A stretch of DNA of 44,996 nucleotides from Flavobacterium sp. YO12 (GCF_004119495.1 NZ_NRQU01000042.1:52-45047), one strand, 5' to 3'. Numbered from the stretch's first letter, positions 25,670 to 34,698 are shown. The notes: generated from the letters alone by a model not told the origin. Program-made: numbers and translations.

Positions 25670-26452
25670 ATGGCTTTAAGCAACTCAAAAGATCTAAAAT
25701 TAGCTGTTCTTATCGATGCAGATAATGTTCCTTACAGCAATGTAAAAGGCATGATGGAAGAGATCGCAAAGTTTGGCACACCAACTACAAAACGTATTTA
25801 TGCTGATTGGACGAAGCCAAATGCAAACGGATGGAAATCTGTATTATTGGAGCATGCCATTACTCCTATTCAACAATATAGTTATACGGTTGGAAAAAAT
25901 TCATCGGATTCTGCTTTAATTATAGATGCCATGGATTTACTTTACTCAGGAAAACTTGACGGCTTTTGCATCGTATCAAGCGACAGCGATTTTACCCGTT
26001 TAGCAGTACGACTTCGAGAATCCGGTATGAAAGTAATTGGTATAGGCGAAAAGAAAACACCAAGTTCTTTTATTGCTGCCTGCGATAGATTTATCTATAT
26101 TGAAGTTTTAGACGGTGCAATTCAGAAAAAGAAACCGAAAACGGTTGTTGCTGCTGATACTAAAAAACTGGTTGAAAAACCTGCAGAAAAAGCATTGCAT
26201 AAAATTGATAAACAAACTATCGAACTTATTGAAGCTACTATTGAAGATATTGAAGATGATGACGGCTGGGCATTTTTGGGAGATGTTGGAAATCTGATCG
26301 TAAAAAAGAAACCTGAATTTGACCCAAGGAATTACGGATTTTCTAAGCTTACACCAATGCTGAAATCACTTACGGATATTCTAGAAATCGATGAAAGAGA
26401 ATCTGACAAAAAAGGCATTAAACATGTCTATGTTAGATTACGATTCAACTAA
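25670..26452 (+). CDS. NYN-domain (PIN-like) putative RNase with C-terminal OST-HTH/LOTUS domain
   Basis: A 260-residue soluble protein. The NYN domain (about 10-150) shows the acidic metal site: IDADN (15-19), SSDSALIIDAMDL (80-90) and IVSSDSDFTRLA (101-112). A Lys/Ala-rich linker follows, then a domain from about 185 to 255 (LIEATIEDIEDDDGWAFLGDVGNLI, DPRNYGFSKLTPML) that fits OST-HTH/LOTUS, a fold that binds RNA. The pair suggests an RNA-cleaving or RNA-surveillance enzyme; the target is unknown. It is followed after 31 nt by a glutamate-synthase-like gene, perhaps on the same transcript. Confidence 0.85.
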   Translation: MALSNSKDLKLAVLIDADNVPYSNVKGMMEEIAKFGTPTTKRIYADWTKPNANGWKSVLLEHAITPIQQYSYTVGKNSSDSALIIDAMDLLYSGKLDGFCIVSSDSDFTRLAVRLRESGMKVIGIGEKKTPSSFIAACDRFIYIEVLDGAIQKKKPKTVVAADTKKLVEKPAEKALHKIDKQTIELIEATIEDIEDDDGWAFLGDVGNLIVKKKPEFDPRNYGFSKLTPMLKSLTDILEIDERESDKKGIKHVYVRLRFN

Positions 26453-26483
26453 TTAAATTTTACCTTATTAATACTTTAAAAAC

Positions 26484-27998
26484 ATGAGAAAAAAATTCTT
26501 TATCTACGGATTCTTATTGTTTCTAATTGTTGCAGCAATTTACTATTATACTGGACGCGGTTTTTTATTAGTAATAATTCTTCCAATATTATTACTTGTT
26601 GGTGCTTACAATGCATCTCAAGAAAAACATGCTATTTTAAGAAATTTCCCGGTTTTGGGATATTTCAGATATTTATTTGAAATGATCGCACCCGAAATTC
26701 AGCAATATTTTATTGAAAGATCGACTGACGGAAAACCTTTTTCCAGAAACCAGCGCTCATTAGTTTACCAAAGAGCCAAAAATATCGATTCTAGTACTCC
26801 TTTTGGAACACAGCAAAATTTAAACACTGAAAGCTATGAAGGAATAAAACATTCTATTTTCCCTGCTAAAGTTAACGAAGAATTACCTCGTGTTTTAGTT
26901 GGTGGAAAAGACTGTAAACAACCTTACTCCGCTTCTTTATTTAATGTTTCTGCAATGAGTTTTGGTTCGCTTAGCGAAAACGCCGTTCGTGCTATAAATA
27001 TTGGCGCTCAAAAAGGGAATTTTTATCAAAATACTGGAGAAGGCGGATTAACTGAATTTCATCTTGCCGGCGGAGGCGATATTACTTGGCAAATTGGTAC
27101 AGGCTATTTTGGCTGTCGTGATGCCGAAGGAAACTTCAGCCCGGAAAATTTCTCTGAAAAGGCAAATCTTCCAAACGTAAAAATGATTGAAATTAAACTT
27201 TCTCAAGGCGCAAAACCAGGACATGGAGGTGTGCTTCCAGCAAAAAAAAATACGGAACAAATTGCGAAAATTAGAGGAGTTCAACCGCATACAATGATTC
27301 TTTCACCTCCGGGTCATCATGCTTTTTCTGATTCTAAAGGTTTGATTCACTTTATTGCACAGTTACGAGAATTATCAAACGGAAAACCTATTGGTTTTAA
27401 ATTATGTATTGGTAACACAGCTGAATTTGAGGCAATCTGCCACGAAATGATTGCGGAAGATATTTATCCTGATTTTATAACTATTGATGGTGCCGAAGGA
27501 GGAACTGGCGCTGCTCCTTTAGAATTTGCTGATGGTGTAGGAATGCCATTTGAGCCTGCTTTAATATTCGTAAACAAAACATTGATTGGATTAAATATTC
27601 GTGACAAAATACGCATTATTGGAAGCGGGAAAATTATTTCTGGGTATTCTATTCTGCACGCCATTGCTTTAGGTGCAGATATGTGTAATAGTGCTCGTGG
27701 TTTTATGTTTTCTTTAGGCTGTATTCAAGCTTTACGTTGTCATAATAACGAATGCCCAACAGGAGTTGCTACACAAAACAAAATGCTGATGAAAGGTTTG
27801 GTTGTTACAGATAAATCAGATCGTGTGTATCATTTTCATAAAAATACACTTCATTCTGCAAACGAACTTTTGGCTGCAGCAGGAAAAACTTCTTTTGCCG
27901 ATGTGGATATTAATATATTTATGCGTGGTGATGAGTTTACCAATTTATCAGAACTCTATTTTCCAGATAATCTGACAAATGTTACCAAAATAAATTAA
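26484..27998 (+). CDS. FMN-binding glutamate-synthase-family protein, membrane-anchored
   Basis: A 504-residue protein. Two close hydrophobic segments (about 5-22 and 26-42) anchor it. The rest matches the FMN-binding central domain of glutamate synthase: SAMSFGSLSENAVRAIN, NTGEGGLTEFH, KPGHGGVLPAKK, TIDGAEGGTGAAPLEF and ARGFMFSLGCIQALRC. The cysteines near LRCHNNECPTGVA fit the family's iron-sulfur site. The glutaminase domain is missing, so it is not a full GOGAT; these stand-alone proteins are common and their reaction is not settled. It ends at a strong bidirectional terminator. Confidence 0.85.
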   Translation: MRKKFFIYGFLLFLIVAAIYYYTGRGFLLVIILPILLLVGAYNASQEKHAILRNFPVLGYFRYLFEMIAPEIQQYFIERSTDGKPFSRNQRSLVYQRAKNIDSSTPFGTQQNLNTESYEGIKHSIFPAKVNEELPRVLVGGKDCKQPYSASLFNVSAMSFGSLSENAVRAINIGAQKGNFYQNTGEGGLTEFHLAGGGDITWQIGTGYFGCRDAEGNFSPENFSEKANLPNVKMIEIKLSQGAKPGHGGVLPAKKNTEQIAKIRGVQPHTMILSPPGHHAFSDSKGLIHFIAQLRELSNGKPIGFKLCIGNTAEFEAICHEMIAEDIYPDFITIDGAEGGTGAAPLEFADGVGMPFEPALIFVNKTLIGLNIRDKIRIIGSGKIISGYSILHAIALGADMCNSARGFMFSLGCIQALRCHNNECPTGVATQNKMLMKGLVVTDKSDRVYHFHKNTLHSANELLAAAGKTSFADVDINIFMRGDEFTNLSELYFPDNLTNVTKIN

Positions 27999-28000
27999 AC

Positions 28001-28034
28001 AAAAATGCCTCTTTAATATTAAAGAGGCATTTTT
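28001..28034. terminator. Bidirectional hairpin terminator
   Basis: Near-complete palindrome: left arm AAAAATGCCTCTTTAA from 28001 and a matching right arm ending in GAGGCATTTT at 28034, directly after the glutamate-synthase-like stop and before the convergent lipoprotein gene. Confidence 0.85.
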
Positions 28035-28108
28035 ATTATAACTCAAACTTTACCAAAATGACTATTGAGTACACTCAATAATTATTTTATAAAACGCATC
28101 GAATAAGT

Positions 28109-28513
28109 TTAATTCAGTAGTTCTGGCAACGTTTCTTTATTTATAATCTGTTTTACAAAAACGGTATTATCATCTGCCAAAAAATAGGCATCAAACTGAA
28201 TCCCTTCTTCTACCAGATCTTTAGGAATTTGATTTTTCTTTATCATTTCCTTCAATAATTTATCAAACGCAATACCAGCCGCTAATTTATTAGGAGCGTT
28301 TTGTTCTAAATTAGTTTCAAATCGCAGTTCAATTTTATCATCATTAATATATCCTCGAGCTGTTGTCAGTGTAACATTTTCAGCTTTAAAATCTGGTGCC
28401 GCAGCATTATAAGAAGTAACAAACTCCTGAAGTTTTTGTTTCGCATTTTTACAGCTTACAACCATTAACACCATAATAACCGCAAGCGAAATTTGAGTGA
28501 TTTTCTTTAGCAT
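28109..28513 (-). CDS. Small lipoprotein of unknown function
   Basis: A 134-residue protein with a signal peptide and lipobox VVSC (C21) followed by KN. The mature part is mixed alpha/beta (ETNLEQNAPNKLAAGIAFDKLL). I do not recognise the family. ATG start, single gene, convergent with the glutamate-synthase-like gene. Directly upstream lies a fragment of another gene (28522-28680), so this locus may have been rearranged. Confidence 0.65.
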   Translation of the reverse strand: MLKKITQISLAVIMVLMVVSCKNAKQKLQEFVTSYNAAAPDFKAENVTLTTARGYINDDKIELRFETNLEQNAPNKLAAGIAFDKLLKEMIKKNQIPKDLVEEGIQFDAYFLADDNTVFVKQIINKETLPELLN

Positions 28514-28521
28514 AATCTATT

Positions 28522-28680
28522 TTATTTAATTTTTTGAAGTCTTAAAAGTGCTTCAAGATAATAATAATCTGTGTAATTTATCGAATTTGTAAATTCATAA
28601 AATAAAGCAGACCTGTTTATAGTTTCATTTATTTCTAACTCCTTTTCATTATAATTTAAAATTTTGTAAAGAGAGACAAC
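28522..28680 (-). pseudogene. Remnant of a C-terminal coding region, possibly GH88-type
   Basis: On the minus strand an open frame of 52 codons with no start codon is bounded by stops and ends at 28522. Its end reads SINYTDYYYLEALLRLQKIK, very like the C-terminus of GH88 unsaturated glucuronyl hydrolases (YADYYFLEALLR as I recall it). It is preceded in frame by a stop, so only the tail of the gene is left. Family assignment rests on memory of one motif and is tentative. Confidence 0.4.
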
Positions 28681-28695
28681 TTAAAAGATTAATCG

Positions 28696-28703
28696 TAATT
28701 TTG
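28696..28703 (+). promoter_or_regulatory. Probable -7 box for the DUF2809-rdgB unit
   Basis: TAATTTTG matches TAnnTTTG, 20 nt before the TTG start at 28724. It supports that start, since no in-frame ATG lies between. Confidence 0.4.
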
Positions 28704-28723
28704 CTTGAAGCAAAAAAATAAAC

Positions 28724-29119
28724 TTGAACAAAACCCGAATACAATATTCCGTTTTATTTCTGACCATTATTCTTTTGGGAATTCTTTCAAGGAAAATCTC
28801 ATTTATTCCGTTATGGATTGGTGATTTTCTATATGCGATTATGATTTATTTTCTGGTTCGAATCTTATTTCCCCATAAAAAAACCATTTTTATAATAATC
28901 TATTCTCTACTAATATGTTACAGCATTGAGTTCTTGCAGCTTTATCAAAGCGGCTGGATCACAGCACTCAGAAAAACACTTTTCGGAAGATACGTTTTAG
29001 GACAAGGTTTTCTTTGGAGTGATATTCTTGCTTATACATTTGGAATTGCTTTTATCTTTTTAATCGAAAAATTCACTTTAAAATATAACACTCATGAAAC
29101 TCGTTTTCGCTTCAAATAA
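28724..29119 (+). CDS. DUF2809 family membrane protein
   Basis: A 131-residue membrane protein with about four helices and the conserved segment [14 protein letters not shown], followed by [17 protein letters not shown], both typical of DUF2809. The start is TTG: an in-frame stop lies 15 nt upstream, and the first internal ATG (residue 40) would remove a helix. Its end overlaps the rdgB start by 26 nt, so the two are translationally close. Function unknown. Confidence 0.8.
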   Translation: MNKTRIQYSVLFLTIILLGILSRKISFIPLWIGDFLYAIMIYFLVRILFPHKKTIFIIIYSLLICYSIEFLQLYQSGWITALRKTLFGRYVLGQGFLWSDILAYTFGIAFIFLIEKFTLKYNTHETRFRFK

Positions 29120-29672
29120 TTTAAATAAAATCAAAGAAATTCAAAGTATTCTTAACGGATCTATTCAGCTTTTAAGCTTAGAAGATATTGGCTGTCATGA
29201 AGAAATTCCAGAAACAGCAGATACAATTGAAGGCAACGCGATTTTAAAGGCTGATTATGTAACTGAAAAGTATGGTTACGACTGTTTTGCAGATGATACT
29301 GGATTAGAAGTAAAAGCTTTAAATGGAGAACCAGGCGTTTATTCGGCAAGATATGCAGGTGAGCAGAAAAATGCTGATGATAACATGAATAAACTTTTGG
29401 ATTCTCTGAAAAACGAAGAAGATCGCAGTGCACAGTTCAAGACCGTTATTGCCTTAAATTTAAATGGTGCTCAGCATCTTTTTACCGGCTTGGCAAAAGG
29501 AACTATTACTTTGAATAAAACTGGAAATCATGGTTTTGGGTACGATCCTATTTTTCAACCCGAAAATTACAGTGAGACTTTTGCTGAATTATCAGCTGAA
29601 GTTAAAAATAAAATCAGCCATCGTGCAAAGGCAACCGAGCAACTTATTGATTTCCTGAACAGAACAAAATAA
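29094..29672 (+). CDS. rdgB: Non-canonical purine NTP pyrophosphatase (RdgB/HAM1)
   Basis: House-cleaning enzyme of 192 residues that hydrolyses ITP, dITP and XTP to monophosphates, keeping deaminated purines out of DNA and RNA. Motifs: N-terminal [41 protein letters not shown] (substrate pocket and catalytic Asp), GFGYDPIF near 150 and SHRAKA at 175-180. Length is normal. It overlaps the DUF2809 gene by 26 nt and is probably read from the promoter at 28696. Confidence 0.95.
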   Translation: MKLVFASNNLNKIKEIQSILNGSIQLLSLEDIGCHEEIPETADTIEGNAILKADYVTEKYGYDCFADDTGLEVKALNGEPGVYSARYAGEQKNADDNMNKLLDSLKNEEDRSAQFKTVIALNLNGAQHLFTGLAKGTITLNKTGNHGFGYDPIFQPENYSETFAELSAEVKNKISHRAKATEQLIDFLNRTK

Positions 29673-29837
29673 TTGTTTAAAATACAACATTTTAAGGAAC
29701 AAAATTGATATTTCAAGACGTTTTTTTTTCGATTTCTTTCAAAAAATCATTTTACACTAAACATAACTTTTTGATAATCAAATCATAACAAATACATAAT
29801 TCTTAAAATTGCATTAGTTTATCTGAATAATTAACAG

Positions 29838-29845
29838 TAATTTTG
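29838..29845 (+). promoter_or_regulatory. Probable -7 box for the DEAD-box helicase gene
   Basis: TAATTTTG followed by CACCC fits TAnnTTTG and lies 21 nt before ATG 29867. It overlaps the TTG at 29843, which rules out that longer start. Confidence 0.45.
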
Positions 29846-29866
29846 CACCCTATTTTAAAAACACAT

Positions 29867-31761
29867 ATGAATAAATTTGAACAATTAGGATTGAATGAAT
29901 CGTTACTGAAGGCGATTTTAGATCTAGGATTTGAAAATCCGTCAGAGGTACAGGAAAAGGCGATTCCCCTATTATTGGAAAAAGACACGGATATGGTTGC
30001 GTTGGCTCAAACAGGGACAGGGAAAACGGCAGCTTTCGGTTTTCCGCTAATTCAAAAAATTGATGCCGACAACAGAAATACACAAGCATTAGTTTTATCG
30101 CCAACACGCGAACTTTGTTTACAGATTACTAACGAACTTAAAAACTACTCTAAATACGAAAAAGGTATTAATGTGGTAGCAGTTTACGGAGGAGCTAGTA
30201 TTACAGAGCAGGCAAGAGAAATAAAAAGAGGAGCACAAATTATTGTGGCTACTCCAGGAAGAATGCAAGACATGATTAACAGAGGTTTAGTTAACATTAA
30301 AAACATAGATTACTGTGTTCTTGATGAGGCTGACGAAATGTTAAACATGGGATTCTACGAAGATATCGTATCTATTTTATCAGATACTCCAGACGAAAAA
30401 AGCACATGGTTGTTCTCTGCAACAATGCCGCAAGAGGTTGCTAGAATTGCAAAACAATTCATGAGCGAGCCTGTAGAAATTACTGTTGGAGCTAAAAACT
30501 CTGGTTCATCTACAGTTTCTCACGAATTTTACTTAGTAAATGCTCGTGATCGTTACGAAGCTTTAAAACGTTTGGCAGATGCTAACCCAGATATTTTCTC
30601 TGTGGTTTTCTGTCGTACAAAAAGAGATACTCAGGCTATTGCCGAAAAACTTATCGAAGATGGATACAGCGCGGCTGCATTGCACGGAGATTTATCTCAA
30701 GCGCAGCGTGATGGTGTAATGAAATCTTTCCGTGGAAGACAAATTCAGATGCTTGTTGCTACTGACGTTGCTGCACGTGGTATTGATGTTGATAACGTAA
30801 CTCACGTTGTAAACTACCAATTACCTGATGAGATCGAAACGTACAACCACCGTTCAGGACGTACTGGTAGAGCTGGAAAATTAGGAACTTCTATTGTAAT
30901 CGTTACAAAAAGTGAGTTACGTAAAATTTCTTCTATCGAAAGAATCATCAAACAAAAATTCGAAGAAAAACAATTCCATCTGGAATTGAAATCTGCGAAA
31001 TTCAATTATTACACTTAGCTAATAAAATTAAAGATACTGAAGTTGATCACGAAATTGACAACTATTTACCAGCAATCAACAATGTTCTTGAAGATTTATC
31101 TAAAGAAGAATTAATTAAGAAAATGGTTTCAGTAGAGTTTAATCGTTTTATTGCTTACTACAAAAAGAACAGAGACATTTCATCTCAATCTTCAGGAGAA
31201 AGACGCGAAAGAAACGATTCTGAACCAAGAGAATTCAATAATAATGGAGCAGTTCGTTATTTTGTAAACATTGGATCAAGAGACAATTTCGATTGGATGT
31301 CACTTAAAGATTACCTGAAAGAAACATTAGATTTAGGTCGTGATGACGTTTTCAAGGTAGATGTAAAAGAAGGTTTCTCTTTCTTCAACACAGATCCTGA
31401 GCATACTGATAAAGTAATGGAAGTATTAAACAACGTTCAATTAGAAGGACGTCGTATTAATGTTGAAATCTCTAAAAATGACGGAGGCGGAAGACGCGAC
31501 CACAATAACCGTGGCGGCGGAAGAAGTTCTGGACCAAGAAGAGAAGGGAACTTTGCTCCAAGACGCGAAGGTTCTGGCGGAGGATTTAGAAGCGACAGAA
31601 ACTCTGCTCCTAGAGAAAGTGGTTTTAGAAGCGACAGAAACTCGTCTGCTCCTCGTAGAGAAGGTGGCTTCAAAAGAAACGAAGGTGGTTCTGATAGAGC
31701 TCCAAGACGTTCTGAAAGCTTTGGTGATTCACCAAGACCAAGAAGACCAAGAAGAGATTAA
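29867..31761 (+). CDS. DEAD-box RNA helicase with DbpA-type RNA-binding domain, frameshifted as given
   Basis: ATP-dependent RNA helicase for ribosome or mRNA work, often cold-induced. Q motif region GFENPSEVQEKAIP (21-34), motif I AQTGTGKTAAF (48-58), DEAD (VLDEADEML), SAT (FSATMP), VATDVAARGIDV and HRSGRTGRAG are intact. The first frame stops at 31018 (reading FNYYT). The downstream frame, open through 31018 to 31761, carries LLHLANKIKD, a DbpA RNA-binding domain (VRYFVNIGSRDNFDW) and an Arg/Gly/Ser-rich tail. Adding one A at about 30973 (CAA-ATT) restores a 631-residue protein. No core motif is lost, so a sequencing error is likely; if real, the product lacks its RNA-binding tail. Confidence 0.92.
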
Positions 31762-31782
31762 TTCTTTAATATCTTAAAATAT

Positions 31783-31822
31783 AAAATCCCAAATTCCAGA
31801 CATAATTGGAATTTGGGATTTT
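31783..31822 (+). terminator. Terminator after the DEAD-box helicase gene
   Basis: Perfect 16-bp arms: AAAATCCCAAATTCCA (31783-31798) and its complement (31807-31822), followed by a T run. Confidence 0.88.
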
Positions 31823-32014
31823 TTTTACTTTTAGGAATCTAATCACTAAAAATGACTTTTGTAATCCAAAACAATGTAATTTAAACTTCCTTATCCTTTT
31901 TTATTTAAATACTAAAAGCAACGCTGCTGTCTTTGTTAATTTTCTTATAATTATATTCGAAGACTGCGAAATATTTAATCTCTATTTACTACTTTTAGTG
32001 CTTTAAATCAGGAT

Positions 32015-32788
32015 ATGAAATATTTCGCAGTTTTCTTTTTTATGCTATTCTCTACCGTTAGTTTTGCGCAGGACATCGAGCCTACAACCCCGCAAAGAGT
32101 TTCGGGCTATATTATAAACGACGATAGTAAACAACCTCTTCCAAACGTAAACATCATCAACACCAACAAGGTACGCGGCGCAAAATCTGACGCAAAAGGG
32201 TATTTTGAAATTGATGTGCAGCCTAATGACACTATTCACTTTTCTTTACTAGGATTTCAATCTCTTAGAATTAGAGTAACAAATGACTGGATAAAAAATA
32301 AAGTTACCCGCATTCAGCTTACTGAAAAAGCGATCGCGCTTGAAGAAGTTATTATCGCTCCTTTTACTTTAACTGGATATCTCGAGGTTGACTCAAAATT
32401 AATTCCTACAAAAGAAAATTATCGTTACAGTATTTCTGGTCTTACGCAAGGTTATGAAGCGGGTGAATATTCTCCAAATGCTTTCGGAAAAGTATTAGGT
32501 TCTATTTTCAATCCAGCCGATATGCTTTATAATTTCTTTGGGAAAAATGGAAAAGAACTCAAGAAACTGAAGGACATGAAGAAAGATGACACGATTAGAA
32601 ACTTGCTAGAGACCAAATATGACCGCGAAACCATTGCTGTACTTTTAGGAATAAGCAAGGATGAAATCCCTGAAATTATGCACCGTTGTAACTATTCAGA
32701 TGCTTTTATTCAAACAGCAAATGACCTTCAAATTTTAGACGCTATCAGCGGTTGTTATGAACAATATAAAGTACTTAAAAGGAATTAA
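32015..32788 (+). CDS. Exported protein with carboxypeptidase-regulatory-like (CarboxypepD_reg) domain
   Basis: A 257-residue protein with a signal peptide ending SFAQ (residues 1-19). Residues about 28-105 are a CarboxypepD_reg-like beta domain: VSGYIINDDSKQPLPNVNII, SDAKGYFEIDV, FSLLGFQSLRI. The rest, about 130-257, is mostly helical and unrecognised. The same domain begins many SusC/TonB receptors, but no plug or barrel follows here. It probably works in the periplasm or at the outer membrane. The 200-bp gap upstream shows no gene. A terminator follows. Confidence 0.82.
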   Translation: MKYFAVFFFMLFSTVSFAQDIEPTTPQRVSGYIINDDSKQPLPNVNIINTNKVRGAKSDAKGYFEIDVQPNDTIHFSLLGFQSLRIRVTNDWIKNKVTRIQLTEKAIALEEVIIAPFTLTGYLEVDSKLIPTKENYRYSISGLTQGYEAGEYSPNAFGKVLGSIFNPADMLYNFFGKNGKELKKLKDMKKDDTIRNLLETKYDRETIAVLLGISKDEIPEIMHRCNYSDAFIQTANDLQILDAISGCYEQYKVLKRN

Positions 32789-32813
32789 AATTTTACTCTT
32801 ACCATAAATACAG

Positions 32814-32845
32814 AAATCCTCAATTTTTAATTGAGGATTTTTTTT
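32814..32845 (+). terminator. Terminator after the CarboxypepD_reg gene
   Basis: Arms AAATCCTCAATT (32814-32825) and AATTGAGGATTT (32829-32840) with a 3-nt loop and a following T run. Confidence 0.85.
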
Positions 32846-32906
32846 ATGCTCTTTAGGATTTTAAAAAGCTATATTTACTTATTAATCAATTAAAAAACAA
32901 CTACGA

Positions 32907-33017
32907 ATGGCAAAAGGTCAGGATGCTAAAAAAACAGCAAAAAAAGAACCGTTAAAAACGGCTAAAGAAAAGAAAGAGGAAAAAAGAGAAAAGAAAAATT
33001 CTCCTAAAAGAGACTAG
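32907..33017 (+). CDS. Small lysine-rich protein of 36 residues
   Basis: Open frame ATG to TAG coding for a very basic peptide that starts MAKGQDAKKTAKKEPLKTAK and ends SPKRD; more than a third of its residues are Lys. It lies between a terminator and a repeat block. I recall similar tiny Lys-rich proteins with the MAKGQD start in other Flavobacteriia, but cannot check. Such peptides may bind nucleic acid. Its low complexity means chance must be considered, although the clean start after the promoter-sized gap favours a real gene. Confidence 0.55.
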   Translation: MAKGQDAKKTAKKEPLKTAKEKKEEKREKKNSPKRD

Positions 33018-33022
33018 AAACT

Positions 33023-33166
33023 AGTGTTCAGTGGGCAGTTTTTTTAGTGTACAGATTTATTGGCACTAAAAAGTGTTCAGTGATCCGTTTTTTTTAAGTG
33101 TACAGAATTTAAAAAGTGTTCAGCTTTTAAGATATCAGAAAACTGATTACTAAAAAACTGAACACT
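33023..33166. repeat. Short direct repeats ending in a large hairpin
   Basis: AGTGTTCAGTG occurs at 33023-33033 and 33072-33082, AGTGTTCAG again at 33115-33123, and its complement CTGAACACT at 33158-33166. AGTGTACAGA follows each of the first two (33046 and 33097). T runs lie between. The last two elements can pair, with a nested ATCAG-AAAA-CTGAT stem at 33134-33147. The block lies between the small Lys-rich gene and pepD and could end both transcripts. Confidence 0.7.
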
Positions 33167-33175
33167 AAATTACTA

Positions 33176-34636
33176 TTATTTAACTGGAATATTAGAAAGA
33201 ATTTCTAATACAAATTTCCAATATTTTTGAGCAGATGAAATACTAGCTCTTTCATCTGGTGAGTGTGCACCATGAATTGTTGGTCCAAAAGAAATCATAT
33301 CCATTTCAGGGTAATTTGTTCCTAAAATTCCACATTCTAAACCAGCGTGACAAGCGACAACTTTTGGCTGTTCACCATTTTGCTTTTCGTAAATTTCTTT
33401 TAAAACTTCTAAAATTTCTGAATTCACGTTTGGCGTCCATCCAGGATAAGATCCAGAAAGATCTACCTCGCATCCAACCAATTCAAATGCTGAACGTAAA
33501 GAATTAGCCAAATCAAATTTAGAAGATTCAACAGAAGAACGAGTTAAACATCCTACCAATATCTCACCGTCTTTTATGATTACACGAGCAATATTATTTG
33601 ATGTTTCAACCAAATCAGCCATATCAGCGCTCATTCTATAAACACCATTATGAGCCGCGTAAATCGCTCTAATAATTCCTTCCTGAACACCTAAATCCAT
33701 TACTTTTTCAGGTAAATCTGTCTTAACGATTTCTATCGATAAGTTTGGTTCAGTTGTTTTATATTCTGCTTTAATATCATTAATGATTTCCTGCATATCA
33801 AAAAGATATGCTTCATCAAACATTTCAGAAATAATCACTTTTGCAACACTTTCTCTAGGAATTGCATTTCGAAGACTTCCTCCGTTGATTTCTGCAATTT
33901 GTAAACCAAAGTTTTCAAAAGCATCAAATAACAAACGATTCATAATCTTATTAGCATTCCCTAATCCTTTATGAATATCCATTCCTGAGTGACCTCCATT
34001 TAATCCTTTTACAGTAATAGAATACCCCACAGAACCTTCTGGAACTTCTTCATCGTGATATGTTCTTGTAGCTGTTACATCAATTCCTCCAGCGCATCCT
34101 ATATCAATTTCGTCGTCTTCTTCAGTATCCAAATTCAATAAAATCTGCCCTTGAAGAATTCCTCCTTTTAAGTTTAATGCTCCAGTCATACCCGTTTCTT
34201 CATCGATTGTAAACAAAGCTTCTATTGCAGGATGTGCAATTGTTTTGCTTTCTAAAACTGCCATGATTGTAGCAACTCCAAGTCCATTATCTGCACCAAG
34301 CGTTGTACCGCGAGCACGAACCCAGTCACCATCTACATACATATCAATTCCCTGCTTATCGAAATCAAAAACAGTATCTGCATTTTTTTGGTGCACCATA
34401 TCAAGATGCCCCTGCATTACGATTGCTTTTCGATTCTCCATTCCCGGAGTTGCAGGTTTTCTAATGATTACGTTTCTAATTTCGTCTTCAAAAGTTTCTA
34501 AACCTAAGCTGTTTCCAAAGTTTTTCATGAACTCGATTACACGCTCTTCTTTTTTTGATGGACGTGGAACTGCATTTAAATCTGCAAATTTGTTCCAAAG
34601 TTCTTTTGGTTCCAGATTTCTTATTTCCTGACTCAT
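33176..34636 (-). CDS. pepD: Aminoacyl-histidine dipeptidase (M20 family, PepD-like)
   Basis: Cytoplasmic zinc dipeptidase of 486 residues that cleaves Xaa-His and other dipeptides. M20 metal-site motifs: MQGHLDMVHQK (His and Asp), GADNGLGVA, TIDEETGMTGA (catalytic Glu pair), LLNLDTEEDDEIDIGCAGG, and near the end VVACHAGLECGIL and PTIHGAHSPDERAS. Full length. ATG 34636 is chosen over the TTG at 34660, which has no support. A TAACTTTG box lies 35 nt upstream on the minus strand. Single gene. Confidence 0.93.
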   Translation of the reverse strand: MSQEIRNLEPKELWNKFADLNAVPRPSKKEERVIEFMKNFGNSLGLETFEDEIRNVIIRKPATPGMENRKAIVMQGHLDMVHQKNADTVFDFDKQGIDMYVDGDWVRARGTTLGADNGLGVATIMAVLESKTIAHPAIEALFTIDEETGMTGALNLKGGILQGQILLNLDTEEDDEIDIGCAGGIDVTATRTYHDEEVPEGSVGYSITVKGLNGGHSGMDIHKGLGNANKIMNRLLFDAFENFGLQIAEINGGSLRNAIPRESVAKVIISEMFDEAYLFDMQEIINDIKAEYKTTEPNLSIEIVKTDLPEKVMDLGVQEGIIRAIYAAHNGVYRMSADMADLVETSNNIARVIIKDGEILVGCLTRSSVESSKFDLANSLRSAFELVGCEVDLSGSYPGWTPNVNSEILEVLKEIYEKQNGEQPKVVACHAGLECGILGTNYPEMDMISFGPTIHGAHSPDERASISSAQKYWKFVLEILSNIPVK

Positions 34637-34670
34637 TATATTTTGTTTGATGTTTAACAATTAAGATTGT

Positions 34671-34678
34671 CAAAGTTA
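34671..34678 (-). promoter_or_regulatory. Probable -7 box for pepD
   Basis: Minus strand reads TAACTTTG (TAnnTTTG), about 35 nt before the pepD ATG. Confidence 0.4.
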
Positions 34679-34698
34679 CAAAGTTTATACTTTTTTTC

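Noticed and set aside
31437..31777. Long frames on both strands across the helicase tail
   Set aside because: They are shadows of the repetitive Arg/Gly/Ser codons; the DEAD-box reading is the conserved one.
31806..32006. A 66-codon frame after the helicase terminator
   Set aside because: It begins inside the terminator stem, is Phe/Leu/Asn-rich as random AT-rich DNA would give, and has no start context.
33023..33166. A CRISPR-like reading of the repeated AGTGTTCAG units
   Set aside because: Repeats are only 9-11 bp, with T-rich and unequal spacers and one inverted copy; there are no cas genes.
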